Shown one piece after another: positions 49,510 through 61,720 of a stretch of DNA of 64,000 bases. The stretch lies in the NCBI GenBank assembly GCA_010909165.1, contig MU008202.1:62001-126000 (forward strand), given 5' to 3'. Below the pieces are notes generated by a model that was given only the letters and a program-made list of their open reading frames with translations, did no database searches and was not told where the DNA came from. Positions within the stretch are counted from its first letter, which is position 1. Each line of letters begins with the position of its first letter. A program made the position numbers and the translations under genes. The DNA comes from Anthoceros angustus (Eukaryota; Streptophyta; Anthocerotopsida; Anthocerotales; Anthocerotaceae).

Positions 49510-52500
49510 GTAACTCTTTCACTAAGTTGTAAACTTCAGCTTATTTTGTTTACCAAAAAAATTATACATATTTACTAGCTCAATAAATATCTTATACATC
49601 ATCAATATGGTCAAATCATAACAACTCCATATACTGAAATTGTTAGCTGTACCTAGTAATGTTTTCAGCTGACTCTACTATAGAGCTAACTAACATCAAT
49701 TTTGTAGATAAAGTTTGTTGGGCTATATATAGCTCACTAAAACTGTTATAAAAATTAACACCTATTATTTAGGTTTCAAGCATATACATACCATATAGAA
49801 TTCATTCGCAACCGTCACTTTCTAGGTTTTGTTTAGCTTTTCCATTTGGTCATTATTTAAAGCTAAATCAAGTATATTCTAGCTTATGTTGTTAAATCAT
49901 GAAGAGATGTTTCAATCCGGTGGTGATATGGGCAAATAGAGGTATGTATATACCCATACTAGGAATTGATTTTGTATCAGAAAAAAATTAAATGTCTGAA
50001 ATATTATCTTCTTGGGACACTCGGGTCACGCATTATTGAGCATAATATGTATAAACCTATTTTGATCTATAGTCCTTGCACTAATTTATGGTATCAGGTG
50101 ACAGATGTATCAGACAGAACGTGAATGATCATCCTGCAGAATATCAAACATAATCAATGTTCATGCGCAAAATGGACTAAAGTAACTAGATTATCTCACT
50201 ATATCCCATAATAACATCCAAAGAAATTGAATATGATGTATCCAAGATGAGTAATGATCAAGATGCATAAATTACTTTTGTATACCTCATATATTTCTTA
50301 CATACAATAAATTTTTTGGTTGCAGAAGTCTTTAAAAATATAGATCTCGTTAGTTTGTTTCAACCAAGCAGAAATGACGGACCGAGATCCTACCAGATTA
50401 TCACAATCGAATCGCACTAGCCCAAAAGAACCTGTTCACAAAAGACTTGATGTGAACAGGGATGTTAAAGGAAAATCTCACATTTCTCCTTTGCCGCCTC
50501 CCAAGGAGAAAAAGTTCAAGATCTGGCGCCCGTGAATTATTCCGGACTACAAAAACATTGAGACATGTATGTAGATTTTCCTTTTCTCCTCGCTAAAATC
50601 CTTTGCTATGCATGACGTGAATGTGCACTTAAAACAAGGATGATCAATTTGCTTGATGATGATCAATTTGAACATGTTATCCAGGAAAGAAAGCATGTTG
50701 ACAGTAGAATTCGCTTTAGACTTTCGAGCTCTTGAAACAGGAATGTGCTATCTTCTTGTACATGATCCTGGAGATCCGGTTCTTACTTGTTCCAAACATT
50801 GTCAACTGAACAGTGCAAGTATTAGACTTGAATTTCGTATAAGAGGGAATATACTCACCGTGTGATGAAATAATTCTTTAAAATTTAATTGAATTGTTGG
50901 ATGACAAAACAAGATTTATGCAAGTGTGATTCTTCATATGCTCAACAACAAATAAGTATCTTGAGCCAACAAGACCTGTGTCAAGGGAGTTGTGTAGAGG
51001 GTGACATGAGTGAAATAGTACTCTTTGTTACACGTATATATAGATCATTGTGACTTACTACATATATCAATCAATTCAGATTGAAAAAGATTTTTGGAAT
51101 GCCAAGAAAACATTTTCCATTATTCTTGAATTGGATGGGATTTAATCCTTTTAGTGGTAACAAGAGAAATTCAAGGCCCGGCAAGTTCAGCTTTTTTAAA
51201 GTGATGAACACCAATTTCTTTGAAGATAGAAAAATGAGGAGAAGAAATCAAATGAAACCATTATGTGCACGAGAAAAAATCGTGTTAAAGAAAACTTCTG
51301 AAAATATCCCCAAAACCCCCACACCGTAATTGGAAGTATTGCATACGGACATAGACGTCTGCATTCAATAAAATAGCTTGTAATAGGTAATATTATCCTA
51401 TCATGTCCTAAGCCCACAATAAGTACTTATCCTACTGTTACTCATGATATCCACCCACTACCTACTGGATATCTAGCTGCCCTTCTAAATATTTGTATGC
51501 AGGAGGGTTTCTAATTAATAGAAAAGATGGTACATTTCATGGACTCCGTTCCGCCTAAAAAACAGCTATTTTTGACTTATTTAGGTTTTTAAAAATCCGT
51601 TTTAAAAACAGAGTGCCTTCAACCTTGCGCATCCTCCCATGCTGCCCACAACTCCGTCCTTAGTGGACTTGAATGACATTCTTCTTCTTCTTCCCACAAC
51701 TTGCCAGCAGTGAGATGCAGAGACCGCCAACGGGAGCGTGGACTCCGGGACCACGACATTCCTCCATTGCACAAGGGAGGACGCGTCTAGGGCTAGGCAG
51801 GAACGCATGGGAGGTTTCTTTTGGTTTTGTTTCCGTGAATTTTTGGACAAAATTTTGTCCATAATGATCCGTCGTTCTGGGTTAAAACACTAGTACTGAT
51901 GGGGGATGTCATCTGGCCCCGGCGTCTCAATCTGCGCAGCGATAAATGCTTCGGGGGTGCCAAATCGTCCGTGGCATCCCAGCTGAGGTATATTCAACCG
52001 GGAAATTTGATTTCTTTTAAGTTGGAGCGACGCATCGGCTGCAAGCCCTGCACACGGAAATGCAGCTTCATCGATCGCACACTGCACCGTACACATGCAC
52101 TTAATTGTTGGATGCATGCGTGAATTGCAGCCTGCAAATGCCAGACACAGGTCTGGAGTGTGGTGTGTGCAGATGACTCCTCCTCTGGTCAGGACTAAAG
52201 ATGGTGTGTACAGAACCAGAAATCTATGCTCTGGCAAAGCACACTGTGACCATATCTTTTTGGCCTAGCGGCCTCTACGTTGCGCTAGGGTCCATTCCCA
52301 GTACTACTACTACCGTCCCCTTGCAGCCAGGCAGCGTTTCTACGTAGTCACTCATCCTGTTCACTCCACTGCGGGTTTTCACTATAAAACTGCACAGAAA
52401 AACACTCTCCTTCCTAAAGCCGACCTTGCCGTAGAGTGCACAAGGCATACATGAAGTCCCTGCCTTGCCCTCAGATTTATTCGATTGAAAAACAGGCATT

Positions 52501-52906
52501 CTGGTGCAATAGGTCACCGTTGCTCCATATTGAAGACTAGCAGCAAAAGTCTGGCTGGATGACCGGATGATGGGAGGATGAGATTGGTTGTCTAGTCTAC
52601 TCTTTGCACTTATTTGTAGGAACAAATTCTTCCAGTACCGCAGTGTGCTTTCAGATACTTAGTTGCATTCCGTGAGCTTGCGTCTTGCGTCCATTTGGAA
52701 GACCCTGTAAAATGACTAAGCCCATATACATCCTCATCCCGTTTTCGGTCTCTATGCTCGGGAAGAGTCGAGACATGAGCGGAATGTTCACTTTCGGAAG
52801 AGCCACTTCTTCCTCTTCGGCACTCCTTCCTCGTCCTCTGCAAGGCATTTTTCGAGTTTCGAGTTCAAACGTCAGGCATGACGTCGATGCTTCACAAGCC
52901 CTTTGT
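49510..52906. other. Mostly AT-rich region without a recognised gene
   Basis: About 3.4 kb. Several short plus-strand frames (50374-50535, 50653-50865, 51081-51329) could be exons of one unrecognised gene but could not be joined. From about 51600 the composition becomes mixed and a minus-strand frame at 52651-52848 (PKVNIPLMSRLFPSIE) may be a further exon of the LysM gene. No repeat blocks were noticed. Confidence 0.45.
50374..50535 (+). CDS. Small unrecognised ORF, 53 residues
   Basis: Starts MTDRDPTRLSQSNRTSPK and ends in a basic, proline-rich KEKKFKIWRP before the stop. It lies 865 bp upstream of the MORN gene start in divergent orientation. The composition is more protein-like than nearby frames, but no family is recognised. 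It could be one exon of a longer gene continuing to about 51330. Confidence 0.2.
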   Translation: MTDRDPTRLSQSNRTSPKEPVHKRLDVNRDVKGKSHISPLPPPKEKKFKIWRP

Positions 52907-53206
52907 TTACATGTGAAAGCTTGAATTAGTACCTCGACTCAATCGCTGAGCCCGCGCCACACATGCCTCTGTGACATGGCTCCCAGGTATGAGCATCAAT
53001 GGGTCAGAGCCAAGCTCTTTGCGACATGCTGTTTGCAAGTGGCGCCATTTCCTTGACTCGCCAAGATACTTGGCGCTTAGGCTCCAAAGCGTGTCACCCT
53101 CCTCCACTCTACCCCAATTCTCGTTCTTCTCCATCCTTGTGGCTTCTCTGTCTTCAGCGCCCACAGCTGCCAATCCAGCTGAAACACATCCTGCACATGC
53201 GCACAT
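52907..53206 (-). CDS. LysM-domain protein (partial gene model)
   Basis: The frame contains one LysM module: WGRVEEGDTLWSLSAKYLGE, then SRKWRHLQ and DPLMLIPGSHV, matching the family pattern of V-x-x-GDTLWSL, W-x-x-L and a closing I-x-PG. LysM modules bind N-acetylglucosamine glycans such as chitin or peptidoglycan. A start at the MEKNENWGR methionine (53137) or at 53206 is possible. A CAG|G acceptor at 53190 and a GAG|GTACTA donor near 52933 suggest that this is an internal exon of a longer gene. The flanking exons, perhaps 52651-52848 and 53210-53340, could not be fixed. Single-LysM short proteins are common in plants; no kinase domain is nearby. Confidence 0.65.
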   Translation of the reverse strand: MCACAGCVSAGLAAVGAEDREATRMEKNENWGRVEEGDTLWSLSAKYLGESRKWRHLQTACRKELGSDPLMLIPGSHVTEACVARAQRLSRGTNSSFHM

Positions 53207-55037
53207 TGTGCATTTGGAATCGAGATCAGGTCTGGCAGCCGCGGCCTCTGGACGACGTGTTTAGTCAGAACACATTCTACTCTCAACGTTATCTTATGTT
53301 CAGGACGGAGTCCATTTGAAAAGACGGCGAGTACCTGGACCACAGGAGAATTTAGGGGTCAGAGAGAAAAGAGAACCTGCACAGATGGTCAAAACAAACT
53401 CATGGATCATATTTGACACACTTTGGCTCCGGGCCTAGGTGATGCAAGACTACAGCAGCTGATCGAATGACAGTACAGTGTGACCAGCCTTTCATTATTC
53501 CCTGCCGCAAGTAGAGGAATAAAAGGCGAGGAAAGGAGGAGGTTCTCTATCAGCTTCTTCTAACAGGCTAGCAAGAAGAAGCGAAGCTACAGGCAGGAGA
53601 ATTAAGAAGGTCGGTGTTTCTTTGCGTCGAGAGCCACATTCACCAAAGCGCTTCTTTGCTCTGAACTCTGACCAACAAACTTTCCAAGAAACACTACCAA
53701 TCTTGACTGTGGCATTTTTCCGGAAACGGAGCGATGGAAGGTAAATAAGTCAGGGGACCGACAGCCAATCGTCCACATTTCAAGCCTCAGCTACGAGCCA
53801 TGCGCTACAGCGCAGGCAGCGGCTTTGGCAGTCAGGCAGCATCTAAATAACCTGGCCGATTGCGAAAGAGAGGAACCTAAAAAGACAGCGGCACAGAGAG
53901 CAAAGCAAGACAAGACTCCAACCTGCATTGGCTCGCTCCAAAGATTTGGAGGAGCCGAATTCAATTTCAAAGACTACCTAGGCAGGCGACAAAGAGGCGG
54001 AGCAGAGGATAAAGAATCAACCGACGGCATCGGTGGCGGCGTTGAGCGTGGAGGCGACGACGCGCGCGGGAGCGGGAACTTCCTCCTTGGCCATGGCTGC
54101 GGGCGGGGCTGGCTGTTGCGAGTGTGGCGGCTTGTGGCGGACACCACCTGTAGGCTGCAGGCAAGAGGGCCGGGCCGGGCGCCGGGCGGGCCCGTCCCGT
54201 TAGTTGGCACAGGAAAACGGAAAGAAACTGGTGGTGGGCCACAGAAAGAAAGAGCGGATGGAAAGAAAGGGAGGAGAAAGAAAGGAGAGGTGCAGGAGCA
54301 GCAGAAAGCGGGCAGCAGAGGGCAGTCTGATGAGGCCAACAGAAACAGAAGAAGCAAAGAGAGAGCGAAGAGCAAAGCAAAGCAGAAAGCGGAGCAAAGC
54401 AAAGCAAAGCACGGAAGGATCTGGCGCGGGATTGGTTTGGCTCTCTCCATCCATCCAGGCTCGCTTCGCCCCGGCAGCGAGTGCCGGGTCCTGATGCACC
54501 GCGCCGGCAGGGGCAGCGGAACCTGGAAGCCAAGACGCTTCAATTGGAGACTGTCCGGTGCTGTCCTGGCCCGTCCGGCTCCCGTCCCATCCACGATTCT
54601 TCCGGCTGTCTCATGGGGCTGGCCGCCAACCGCAAGCCGCAAGCCGCAAGGCGCCGGGCGGCCGCGGATGGCTATGGACGGGGAGGTGGTTGGGCAATTC
54701 CGTTTCCTGCACCATTCTGTGGCTCCTGGTGTGAGCCGGGGGAGGCGCACGCCCTGTAGCTCGGGCGACCGTTAGGGCGGGCAGGCGGGCCATTCCGGTG
54801 CGCAATCTGGTCAGCGTGGGCAGGTGGGGCAGGAATTCGGGTGCTGGGTCGCAGGACTCGGGGTGCCTTGTAATTGGGCGATGCTATGCGCATTCCCCGG
54901 CCTTTGATTGTGCGGGGCATCTGGTTCTGGCTCTGGCTCTGCACCCAGGGTTTATGACGGTGCGGGCGCAGTGGAAATTGAGGACTGGAATTTGAGGCTG
55001 GGCGAGGTTGGAAGCAAATGCTGCAAATCTGACACAA
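53207..55037. other. Region upstream of FBL4
   Basis: 53.2-53.8 kb is mixed without a gene. 53.8-54.9 kb is GC- and purine-rich (GGAAAG, AAAGCAAAGC runs at 54230-54420), giving long overlapping open frames on both strands that are not credible proteins. The right end should be the FBL4 promoter and 5' UTR. Confidence 0.5.
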
Positions 55038-55129
55038 GTACGTGGAGTTGTCGTGTGGTGAGGTCGTGGGTTGTGGGTTGGAGTTGGACGCTGGAGGGAG
55101 TGGACTGAGATTGTGGGTTTGTTTTGCAG

Positions 55130-57761
55130 ATGAGGAAAGGTCAGGATCTGATAAATGCTGTCCTGCCGGATGAGGTCTTGATTGAGATCTTCAGGCGTTT
55201 GGATGAGCAGGGTGGCAGGGATGCACAGCAGACCAGTAACCGGGATTCGTGTGCTCTGGTGTGCAAGAGATGGCAGCGTCTGGAGGGTGCCAGCAGGCAC
55301 GCAGTCCGTATTAGCGCTTCGGGCCACCCAGATGCGTGTGTGAGGCACGTTGTGCTCAGATTCACGCAGCTGCTGGACGTCTGCATCGACGAGAGGTTGC
55401 CCGGGTCGTTCAGCCATCGGTCTCGAGTGCAGAACCATCTGCGGCGATTGCCTGTGCCCAGAATCTCTCGCCCAGCTGTGAGTGTATCTACTTCGTCAGG
55501 CAATGATCGGGAAACTTGTGCTGAGTTGGCGGAATTGGCTTCAGCTGTGTCACAGATTTGTTGGGCACGGTCGGGGCCTGATGTGTGGACTTCTGGATGC
55601 AGAGGATATGCCAGGCAGCGGAGGCAACTGGGTCTTCTGCGAAACGAAGGAAGCAGTCGTCAGTTGCACGAACGGAAGCCACTAGTTTGCCCATACATGC
55701 GTCGTTAGAGACATGGCACAATCTCACAGACACAGGCCTCTGTATGCTTGGGGAAGGGTGCCCGAGGCTGGAAAGGCTGTCCCTTATCTGGTGTTCAGCA
55801 CTCACAAGTATTGGTCTCGTCTCTGTGGCGTTGAGCTGCAGGAGCCTGAGAATCCTAGACTTGCAGGTAAGAATGATCTATTGGCCTTCACAAGCCCGGA
55901 CATGTCGGAAGATCTGCCACTGTTTCTCATCCCAAAGACGATTCTGCAGGGATGCTATCTCGGGGATCAAGGCCTTCTGGCAGTAGGGGAATTCTGTAAA
56001 CAGCTTGAAGAACTGAGCTTGCGAATCTGTGAAGCTGTTACCGACGAGGGTGTGGTGGCTGTAGCTTTCGGCTGCTGCAAGACCCTGAAGGCTATCAGTA
56101 TTGCAGACTGTGCCAGGGTGACAGATGTGGCTATGGAAGCTATTGGTGCTCGCTGTTCTGTCCTCGAAAAGCTATCTCTGGATTCAGAGGTCATAAAGAC
56201 ACAAGGTGTTTCAGCCGTTGCAAAGGGATGCACAAGATTGAAATCCCTGCATTTGCAATCTGTGAATGTAACGGATGAAGCTCTTGAAGCTGTTGGCAGG
56301 AACTGCATGATGTTGGAAACCCTTTCCCTGTTCAGCTTCAGAAAGTTTTCCGACAAGTGAGTTCCGTTGAATTGCCAAGAGGCTGAGGCATTCTTGGTAT
56401 GGATACAAATGATAACTCCCCCGGCTGTGCATCGCCGGATTGCTTAAATGACAAAGTTGTCTCCTGTCTTCAAAATGTTGCAGGAGCCTGCTCTCTATCG
56501 GAAATGGCTGCAAGGGGTTAAGGGTACTCACACTGAGCGACTGCTACTTCTTGAGTGATAAAAGTTTGGCGGCAATAGCAAGGGGTTGCACCGGGTTAAC
56601 TCTCCTGGAAGTCAATGCCTGTCACAACATTGGAACTCAAGGCTTGGAAGCAATCGGCAGATCCTGCAGGTGAAACACTTCTTTCACTGAGTTGGTTGGC
56701 TGCCATTCCCTGCCCCCGGAACTTGTGTACTAAATGGAATTCGATCCTTGGCACGCAGAGGCCTCTTAGAGCTTGTGCTGAAGTACTGCCAGAAAATCGG
56801 AGATGATGGTCTGATGGAGATTGGAAAGGGCTGCTCACAGCTGCGAGTGCTGCATCTGGTTGACTGCTCTGGCATCGGTGATGCCGCCATCCGTAACATA
56901 GCCATGGGTTGTAAGAACCTAAAGAATCTACACATCCGCCGGTGCTATCAGGTGTCCTAATTTTCTTCCTTCCCAAGTGGGTCTTTCGTGGGCCTCATGA
57001 GAAATTGCTGCTTCTGCGACTTCATCCCATTGCTGAACAACATTGCTTGCAGGTTGGAGACAAGGGTATGGTGGCAGTGGGTGAACACTGCAAGAAGCTT
57101 ACAGACCTAAGTCTTCGTTTTTGCGACAGGTGATTCTGACTGCTCCTCTGCCCCTGCTCTCTAGCATAGATCACGGCTCTAATGTGGACTTCTCACAACC
57201 TTGTTCGGACATGTTCAGGATCGGTGATGATGCACTCATAGGCATCGGGAAAGGGTGCCACTTGCTGAAGCACTTGAACGTCAGTGGCTGCTACAAAGTA
57301 GGGGATGCTGGAATCATCGGCATCGCCGAGGGCTGTCCACTCCTAACCCATCTGGACATCGGGGTCTGCCAGGTACGTCCGTTCGTCTCCCTCGCCCGCT
57401 TCCAAGTTGCCGCCAAGCATCGGGCATTTGACACGTCTTTCCTTGCTGCACTCTGTTTCTCCAGCATGTGGGCGACTACGGCCTGGCAGCTGTGGGCAAC
57501 GGATGTCCGCAGCTGAAAGAGATAGTGCTGTCGCACTGCCGCAAAATCACGGATGCTGGGTTGCGATTTCTCGTCAAGCGCTGCGAGATGCTGGAGTCGT
57601 GTCAGATGGTGTACTGCCCTGCTGTCTCGTCCGACGGGGTTGCTACCGTGGTAGCCGGATGCATTCGTATAAAGCAAGTTTTAGTGGAGGGGTGGAAGGT
57701 GACCGCAAGGACGAGACGGAGGGCTGCCTCAGTTTTGACAGAGCTCGGCATGGACCTGTAG
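55130..57761 (+). CDS. FBL4: F-box/LRR-repeat protein 4 (FBL4-like)
   Basis: Substrate-receptor subunit of an SCF ubiquitin ligase; the target is unknown. Eight coding exons (55130-55477, 55603-55866, 55950-56356, 56484-56669, 56759-56951, 57053-57129, 57219-57372, 57465-57761) join in phase to 641 residues. A further intron (55038-55129) ends immediately before the ATG. The F-box is at residues 4-50 (INAVLPDEVLIEIFRRLDEQ, CALVCKRWQRLE). A basic linker (SSAKRRKQSS) follows, then about 15-17 leucine-rich repeats of the cysteine-containing type, for example CEAVTDEGVVAVAFGC, CQKIGDDGLMEIGKGC and CYKVGDAGIIGIAEGC. The C-terminus VEGWKVTARTRRRAASVL matches the end of Arabidopsis FBL4. The join between exons 1 and 2 lies in the variable linker and is the least certain. 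It is convergent with the HSP20-like gene. Confidence 0.93.
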
Positions 57762-58259
57762 CGAGTGTCCATCCGGAAAGGATGCAAAAGAACCATGAGA
57801 TATGTCAGGAGCAAAACTGGATTGGATCCTCATCCTGTTGGACACCACACATATCCACACGTACTTCCGTTTGCATCTCAAAGCTTCTCAGCGCCGACTC
57901 TTCTCACGCCATTGGCCATCTCATCAACTCTCCCCAAGGCAGCAGAGACAAGCGAAGAAACCATCGCCCGTATTGCACCTGCCGTCAGACAAACACAGAA
58001 TGTGGGCCCCTGCAAGCATCCGGAGTTGCGGACGGCTGCCATTTACACATAGATTAGAATTGTTGGTTGGCTTCCTATGCATCTGTACAACACATGTGAA
58101 ACGCATAAGATAGACAACATAATATGCAGTATGAATCGTAATCTACAATGGACGCTGCGATATAATACAATATATAAGCTACAACATCCATCCCAACCCA
58201 TCCCATCCAGCCTCGCATCCTTGCTGCCTCGCTTCCATCCTTCCAGCCCTGTTTCAAGT
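57762..58259. other. Convergent spacer between FBL4 and the HSP20-like gene
   Basis: About 500 bp with both 3' UTRs; no gene. An ATAATACAATATATAAGC stretch near 58160 and repeated CATCCCAACCCATCCCATCC follow. Confidence 0.6.
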
Positions 58260-59870
58260 TCACAGTGACTGGTGGCAAGACAGCAGCTGCTCGTTGCTGT
58301 GGTTCATCTGGGGAGGCAGAAACACTCGCACTTCCCTTTCCTCTGAATACACCTTGTGTTTTGGGACCATGATCTCCAGCCCTGCACATGCTGGAACATA
58401 GAAAGCTTTGAGGTCGGCATTCTCGGGGATCCTTGTGGACAGCACAATCTCCCGCACAAACTCCCCTGGTGGGCAGTGCTCGGGACTGGGATCTGTGAGC
58501 TTAAACGTCCTCTCTCCTCGAGTGAGAAACGGAGCCCTGGCTGTACTCACACAATGCAGCTTCACAACACCATTGGAAGCGGTATTCATCCAGGATACTC
58601 GAAGCCGGTTCATATCCACGAACGGCAAGCTGACCATGATGAAGTAGCCCTTGTCGTCCTCGTACACGCTCTTGGCTGCTGTGACAGGCCCGGAAGCGTG
58701 GCTCATGACCCCGTTGAAGTTGGAGAGCCACCAGGGTGGAGCAGAAGTCTGCTCCGTGTCCTCGCCGCCCGAGTACGACAGGCTGGAGGGATCCAGATCA
58801 GGCCCGTTGCTAACAACAACTCCTTTCTTCCTCTTCTTGCTGCCGCCGGAGAAGTCATCGTTGCTGTTGTGATTGTTGTTGTTGCTGTTGTTGTGCTGGT
58901 GGTTGTTGCAGTTGTGGCTGGCCAGCACCTTGGTCAGGTTCAGCGTGTCCATCTGCAGCTTGTTGTTCCTGGTAGGAGGAGGCGGAGTCTTCCTGTTGGG
59001 AATGCCGTTGGTGCCCACCGCCTTGTTAACGCTGGGGGAGCGGCCGTCGTAGTCCATCACCTCGCTGCTGTTGTTCATGTTGCGCCACTCGGAGAAGGCC
59101 TCGGCGTCCGGGGGGATGATGAAGTTGAGGTCCCGCCCTGTGAGCTCCATCCATCGCTTCCGCTCCTCGTCCGTGACGGAGTCCAGGCAGGGATCCCGCA
59201 CAACCTCCACTCCGTGCACGCACTGCGGATTGGACAGGCCCCGGTAATGCTTCCGCTGCATACGGTGGGAGCGGGAGAAGCCCTTGTCGACGCTGAAGGG
59301 GAACTGCGGCTCCCCGAACCTGGCGTGCCCATTCATGTAGCTCCGCAGCTGCATCTTCCCCAGCGCGTTCTCGGGCCGCTCCTTGAACGTCCACATGTAC
59401 ATGTTCTCCATGTCGTGCTGCACAAGGAACTGGTCCAGCCGCAGGTCGGACTTCTCCACCATCATCTTGCCCTGGCACTTATCCGTGAGCGCGGGCCGGA
59501 AGTAGTGGTTGAAGAAGAACCACGCCCCCCAGATGGTGTCTCCCCTGCGGTTCCAGCGCCGGCCCTTGGACGGCGTGATGCTCCCTGGGGAGTCATGGCA
59601 GTTGGTAGGCGCCAGGGACACCTCCAGCGAGTGCTGCGCTTCCGGAATGGGCACCGACAGCTTGGCCGCCCCCGTCCCCCACTGCCCCGTCCCGTTGCTC
59701 ATGATCTCCACGGTGAGCGGCAAGTTGATGTCCGGCGGCCGCCCCTGCACCATGGCCTGCCCCTGCACCTCGCACTCCTCCTGCTCCCCGTGGTGCACGC
59801 TGCTCGTCTCCATGGACAGTAGCGTGGACGGCCGTTCCATTGACAAGGACGTGAGCAGCGACTCCGTCAT
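58260..59870 (-). CDS. HSP20-like chaperone family protein with long N-terminal region
   Basis: A single uninterrupted exon of 536 residues. It resembles the plant proteins of the At1g54850/At1g20870 type, annotated as HSP20-like but not classical small heat-shock proteins. The N-terminal 240 residues carry a conserved plant-specific block (RRGDTIWGAWFFFNHYFRPA, DLRLDQFLVQHDMENMYMW, QMRSYMNGHARFGEPQFPFS-like). An Asn/His-rich stretch (HNCNNHQHNNSNNNNHNS) and a basic SKKRKKG follow. The C-terminal 150 residues contain the alpha-crystallin-like fold: DDKGYFIMVSLPFVDMNRLR, PPGEFVREIVLSTRIPENA and LKAFYVPACAGLEIMVPK. ATG 59870 is the first in frame. Codon third positions are strongly G/C. Exact client or role is unknown. 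Confidence 0.9.
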   Translation of the reverse strand: MTESLLTSLSMERPSTLLSMETSSVHHGEQEECEVQGQAMVQGRPPDINLPLTVEIMSNGTGQWGTGAAKLSVPIPEAQHSLEVSLAPTNCHDSPGSITPSKGRRWNRRGDTIWGAWFFFNHYFRPALTDKCQGKMMVEKSDLRLDQFLVQHDMENMYMWTFKERPENALGKMQLRSYMNGHARFGEPQFPFSVDKGFSRSHRMQRKHYRGLSNPQCVHGVEVVRDPCLDSVTDEERKRWMELTGRDLNFIIPPDAEAFSEWRNMNNSSEVMDYDGRSPSVNKAVGTNGIPNRKTPPPPTRNNKLQMDTLNLTKVLASHNCNNHQHNNSNNNNHNSNDDFSGGSKKRKKGVVVSNGPDLDPSSLSYSGGEDTEQTSAPPWWLSNFNGVMSHASGPVTAAKSVYEDDKGYFIMVSLPFVDMNRLRVSWMNTASNGVVKLHCVSTARAPFLTRGERTFKLTDPSPEHCPPGEFVREIVLSTRIPENADLKAFYVPACAGLEIMVPKHKVYSEEREVRVFLPPQMNHSNEQLLSCHQSL

Positions 59871-61000
59871 CCCCTTCCTCCCTATCTCCCTTCCTTCCCC
59901 CTTCCCTTGCTCCCTTCCTTTCCTACCTGCTCTACCCTCTCGCCTTCCTTCCTTCCTTCCTCGCCTCGCTCCCTTGCCTGCCTTGCCTCGCTTTGCCCTC
60001 AGCAGCAGCGGCCGCCGCGGAGCAGAGCAACCGGAAGACGCTCCCGCAGGCTGAAACCCTTGTAGTACGACAAGACGAGGTTAAGAGAAGCGCAGATGCC
60101 CGCCGACACAGCAGCGTCCATATCCGGCGCTGGCAGCTCTGGTTCAAATGTAGGAGGAGATGGGGATGCAAGGACGGGGCTCCACTCGCAGCTCACGACT
60201 CGGGAAGCAGTCCCACCAACAGCTGAGGTGCGGCGCGCTTGTCCTGTGTCTGCTGCTGCCCGCTGTCGCAGAAGCAGGCATGGCGGAAGACGACGCACCC
60301 TCCTCTGGCTCCCCCCGCCACCATTGCGTCCGCTGCATGAAAGCTCCCTCCTCCGTCCTTCCTCCTACAAGCCTTCCCCTCTCCCCCCGCGCCCTCGCTC
60401 TAAATCCAGCTGTCCCAAACCTCCATCTTCCTCCTCCTGCACACTGTCAAGCAAAGCGCAAAGCAAGAGCCTTCCCTTTCCCCTCCCCTCCCCTCCCTTC
60501 CCTTCCCTTCCCTTCCAGCCCCGTTACTACACGCCCTGCACACACTCCACCCCGCCTGTGCAGCTTAACGCAGGCAACAAGAGCGCCGACCGACGGCGCA
60601 GGCAACTCGAAGCAGGCTTGGCAGGCTCCGTCGCGGGCAGGCACGCCGGCAAGCTGATGAGCGCGCGGACACAGATCTGCAAGTGCGCGTCGAGTCTCCG
60701 GCCGAGCGAGCGGTCAGGTCGGTGCAGGGCAGCGAAGGGCAGGGCAGCGAAGGGCAGGGCAGGGCAGGGCAGAGCAGGGCTGGGCAGGGCAGAGCAGGGC
60801 TTGGGCAGGGCAGGGCAGGGCAGGGCAGCGCAAGGACAGTCTGATGTGAAGGGCAAAGGCAAGGGCAAGGGCAAAGGCCAAGGAAACTGAAGCGAAATGA
60901 AGCGAAAGGAGAGCCAGCTGCAGGCCCGACCCGCACCTTATCTCCGCCCTTCTCGTCCTCCTCGAACCCTGTCCCCGTTGCACAACGCTCATACATTTAT
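59871..61000. other. GC-rich upstream region of the HSP20-like gene
   Basis: Pyrimidine-rich tracts on the plus strand (59880-59995 and 60470-60520, CCCTTCC-type) and an array of GGGCA. These are 5' UTR/promoter sequence of the minus-strand gene. Long open frames such as 60096-60890 (+) are composition-driven. Confidence 0.5.
60722..60885. repeat. (GGGCA)n array with GGGCAAA tail
   Basis: About 20 GGGCA units interspersed with GCGAA and GGGCT variants up to 60835, then GGGCAAAGGCAAGGGCAAGG at 60858-60885. Confidence 0.9.
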
Positions 61001-61269
61001 GTATCTACAAATCGTAAGTTTTTATTAGGGTTTTCCTCGTGAGAAAAACAGTCTGATCAAAGAAACGGCACTAGGCCGTAGTCAACTCAAGCCGTAGAGA
61101 TTACAAAGATGGCTTAGGATTCCATCGGAATTGGAATTGGGCGTTGGGGAAGAAAATCTTGCACATTACCTTGCACTAACGCCTCTGTGCTCTAGATGCA
61201 AGCTGGGATTAAGGGAGACCCCAAGGTCACTATAAGGAAGGAATAACTAAGCTCTATGTGTACAATCAC

Positions 61270-61630
61270 CTACACCTAAGGAGATTGGATAGCCTACATA
61301 TTATTGAACTGGCCTACATATTGCTGAACTAGTTGCCTACATGTTACTGAACCAGTCGCCTACAATAGTTGCCTCCATGTTACTGAACCAGTCGCCTACA
61401 ATATCATAACTAGGGAGATTGAATGGCCTACATATTACTGAACTAGTTGAGGATGCATCTCTAGCCATCGTTGCTGTCCATAAGATATTCCCTACAAGTG
61501 CCCTTTAGAGGGCAATGAACACCGGCTACCCATCGCTGCTGTCCATAAGATATTCCCTATAAGTGCCATGTCCATAAGATATTCCCTACCAGTGCCCTTT
61601 AGAGGGCAATGAACACCACCGGCTACCGAA
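61270..61630. repeat. Clustered short direct repeats
   Basis: TTACTGAAC followed by YAGTYGCCTACA recurs five times in 61290-61450. CCATAAGATATTCCCTA recurs three times and TGCCCTTTAGAGGGCAATGA twice in 61470-61620. The last phrase contains the palindrome GCCCTTTAGAGGGC-like core. Confidence 0.85.
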
Positions 61631-61720
61631 AGAACTCTGCGGAATAGGAGGGAGGTAGCCCCGCTCTATATCTCTTGTCATAAAAACATCCAACTAGGGC
61701 CATGGATTTCTAGGATACTA

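Noticed and set aside
53825-54775. 316-codon plus-strand ORF upstream of FBL4
   Set aside because: Basic, low-complexity translation of purine-rich repeats; overlapping frames on the other strand are equally open. Better seen as promoter or leader DNA.
58356-59822. 488-codon plus-strand ORF opposite the HSP20-like gene
   Set aside because: Antisense of a strongly G/C-ending coding exon; composition explains the lack of stops.
60096-60890. 264-codon plus-strand ORF
   Set aside because: Runs through pyrimidine tracts and the GGGCA array in the leader region of the HSP20-like gene; no homology pattern.
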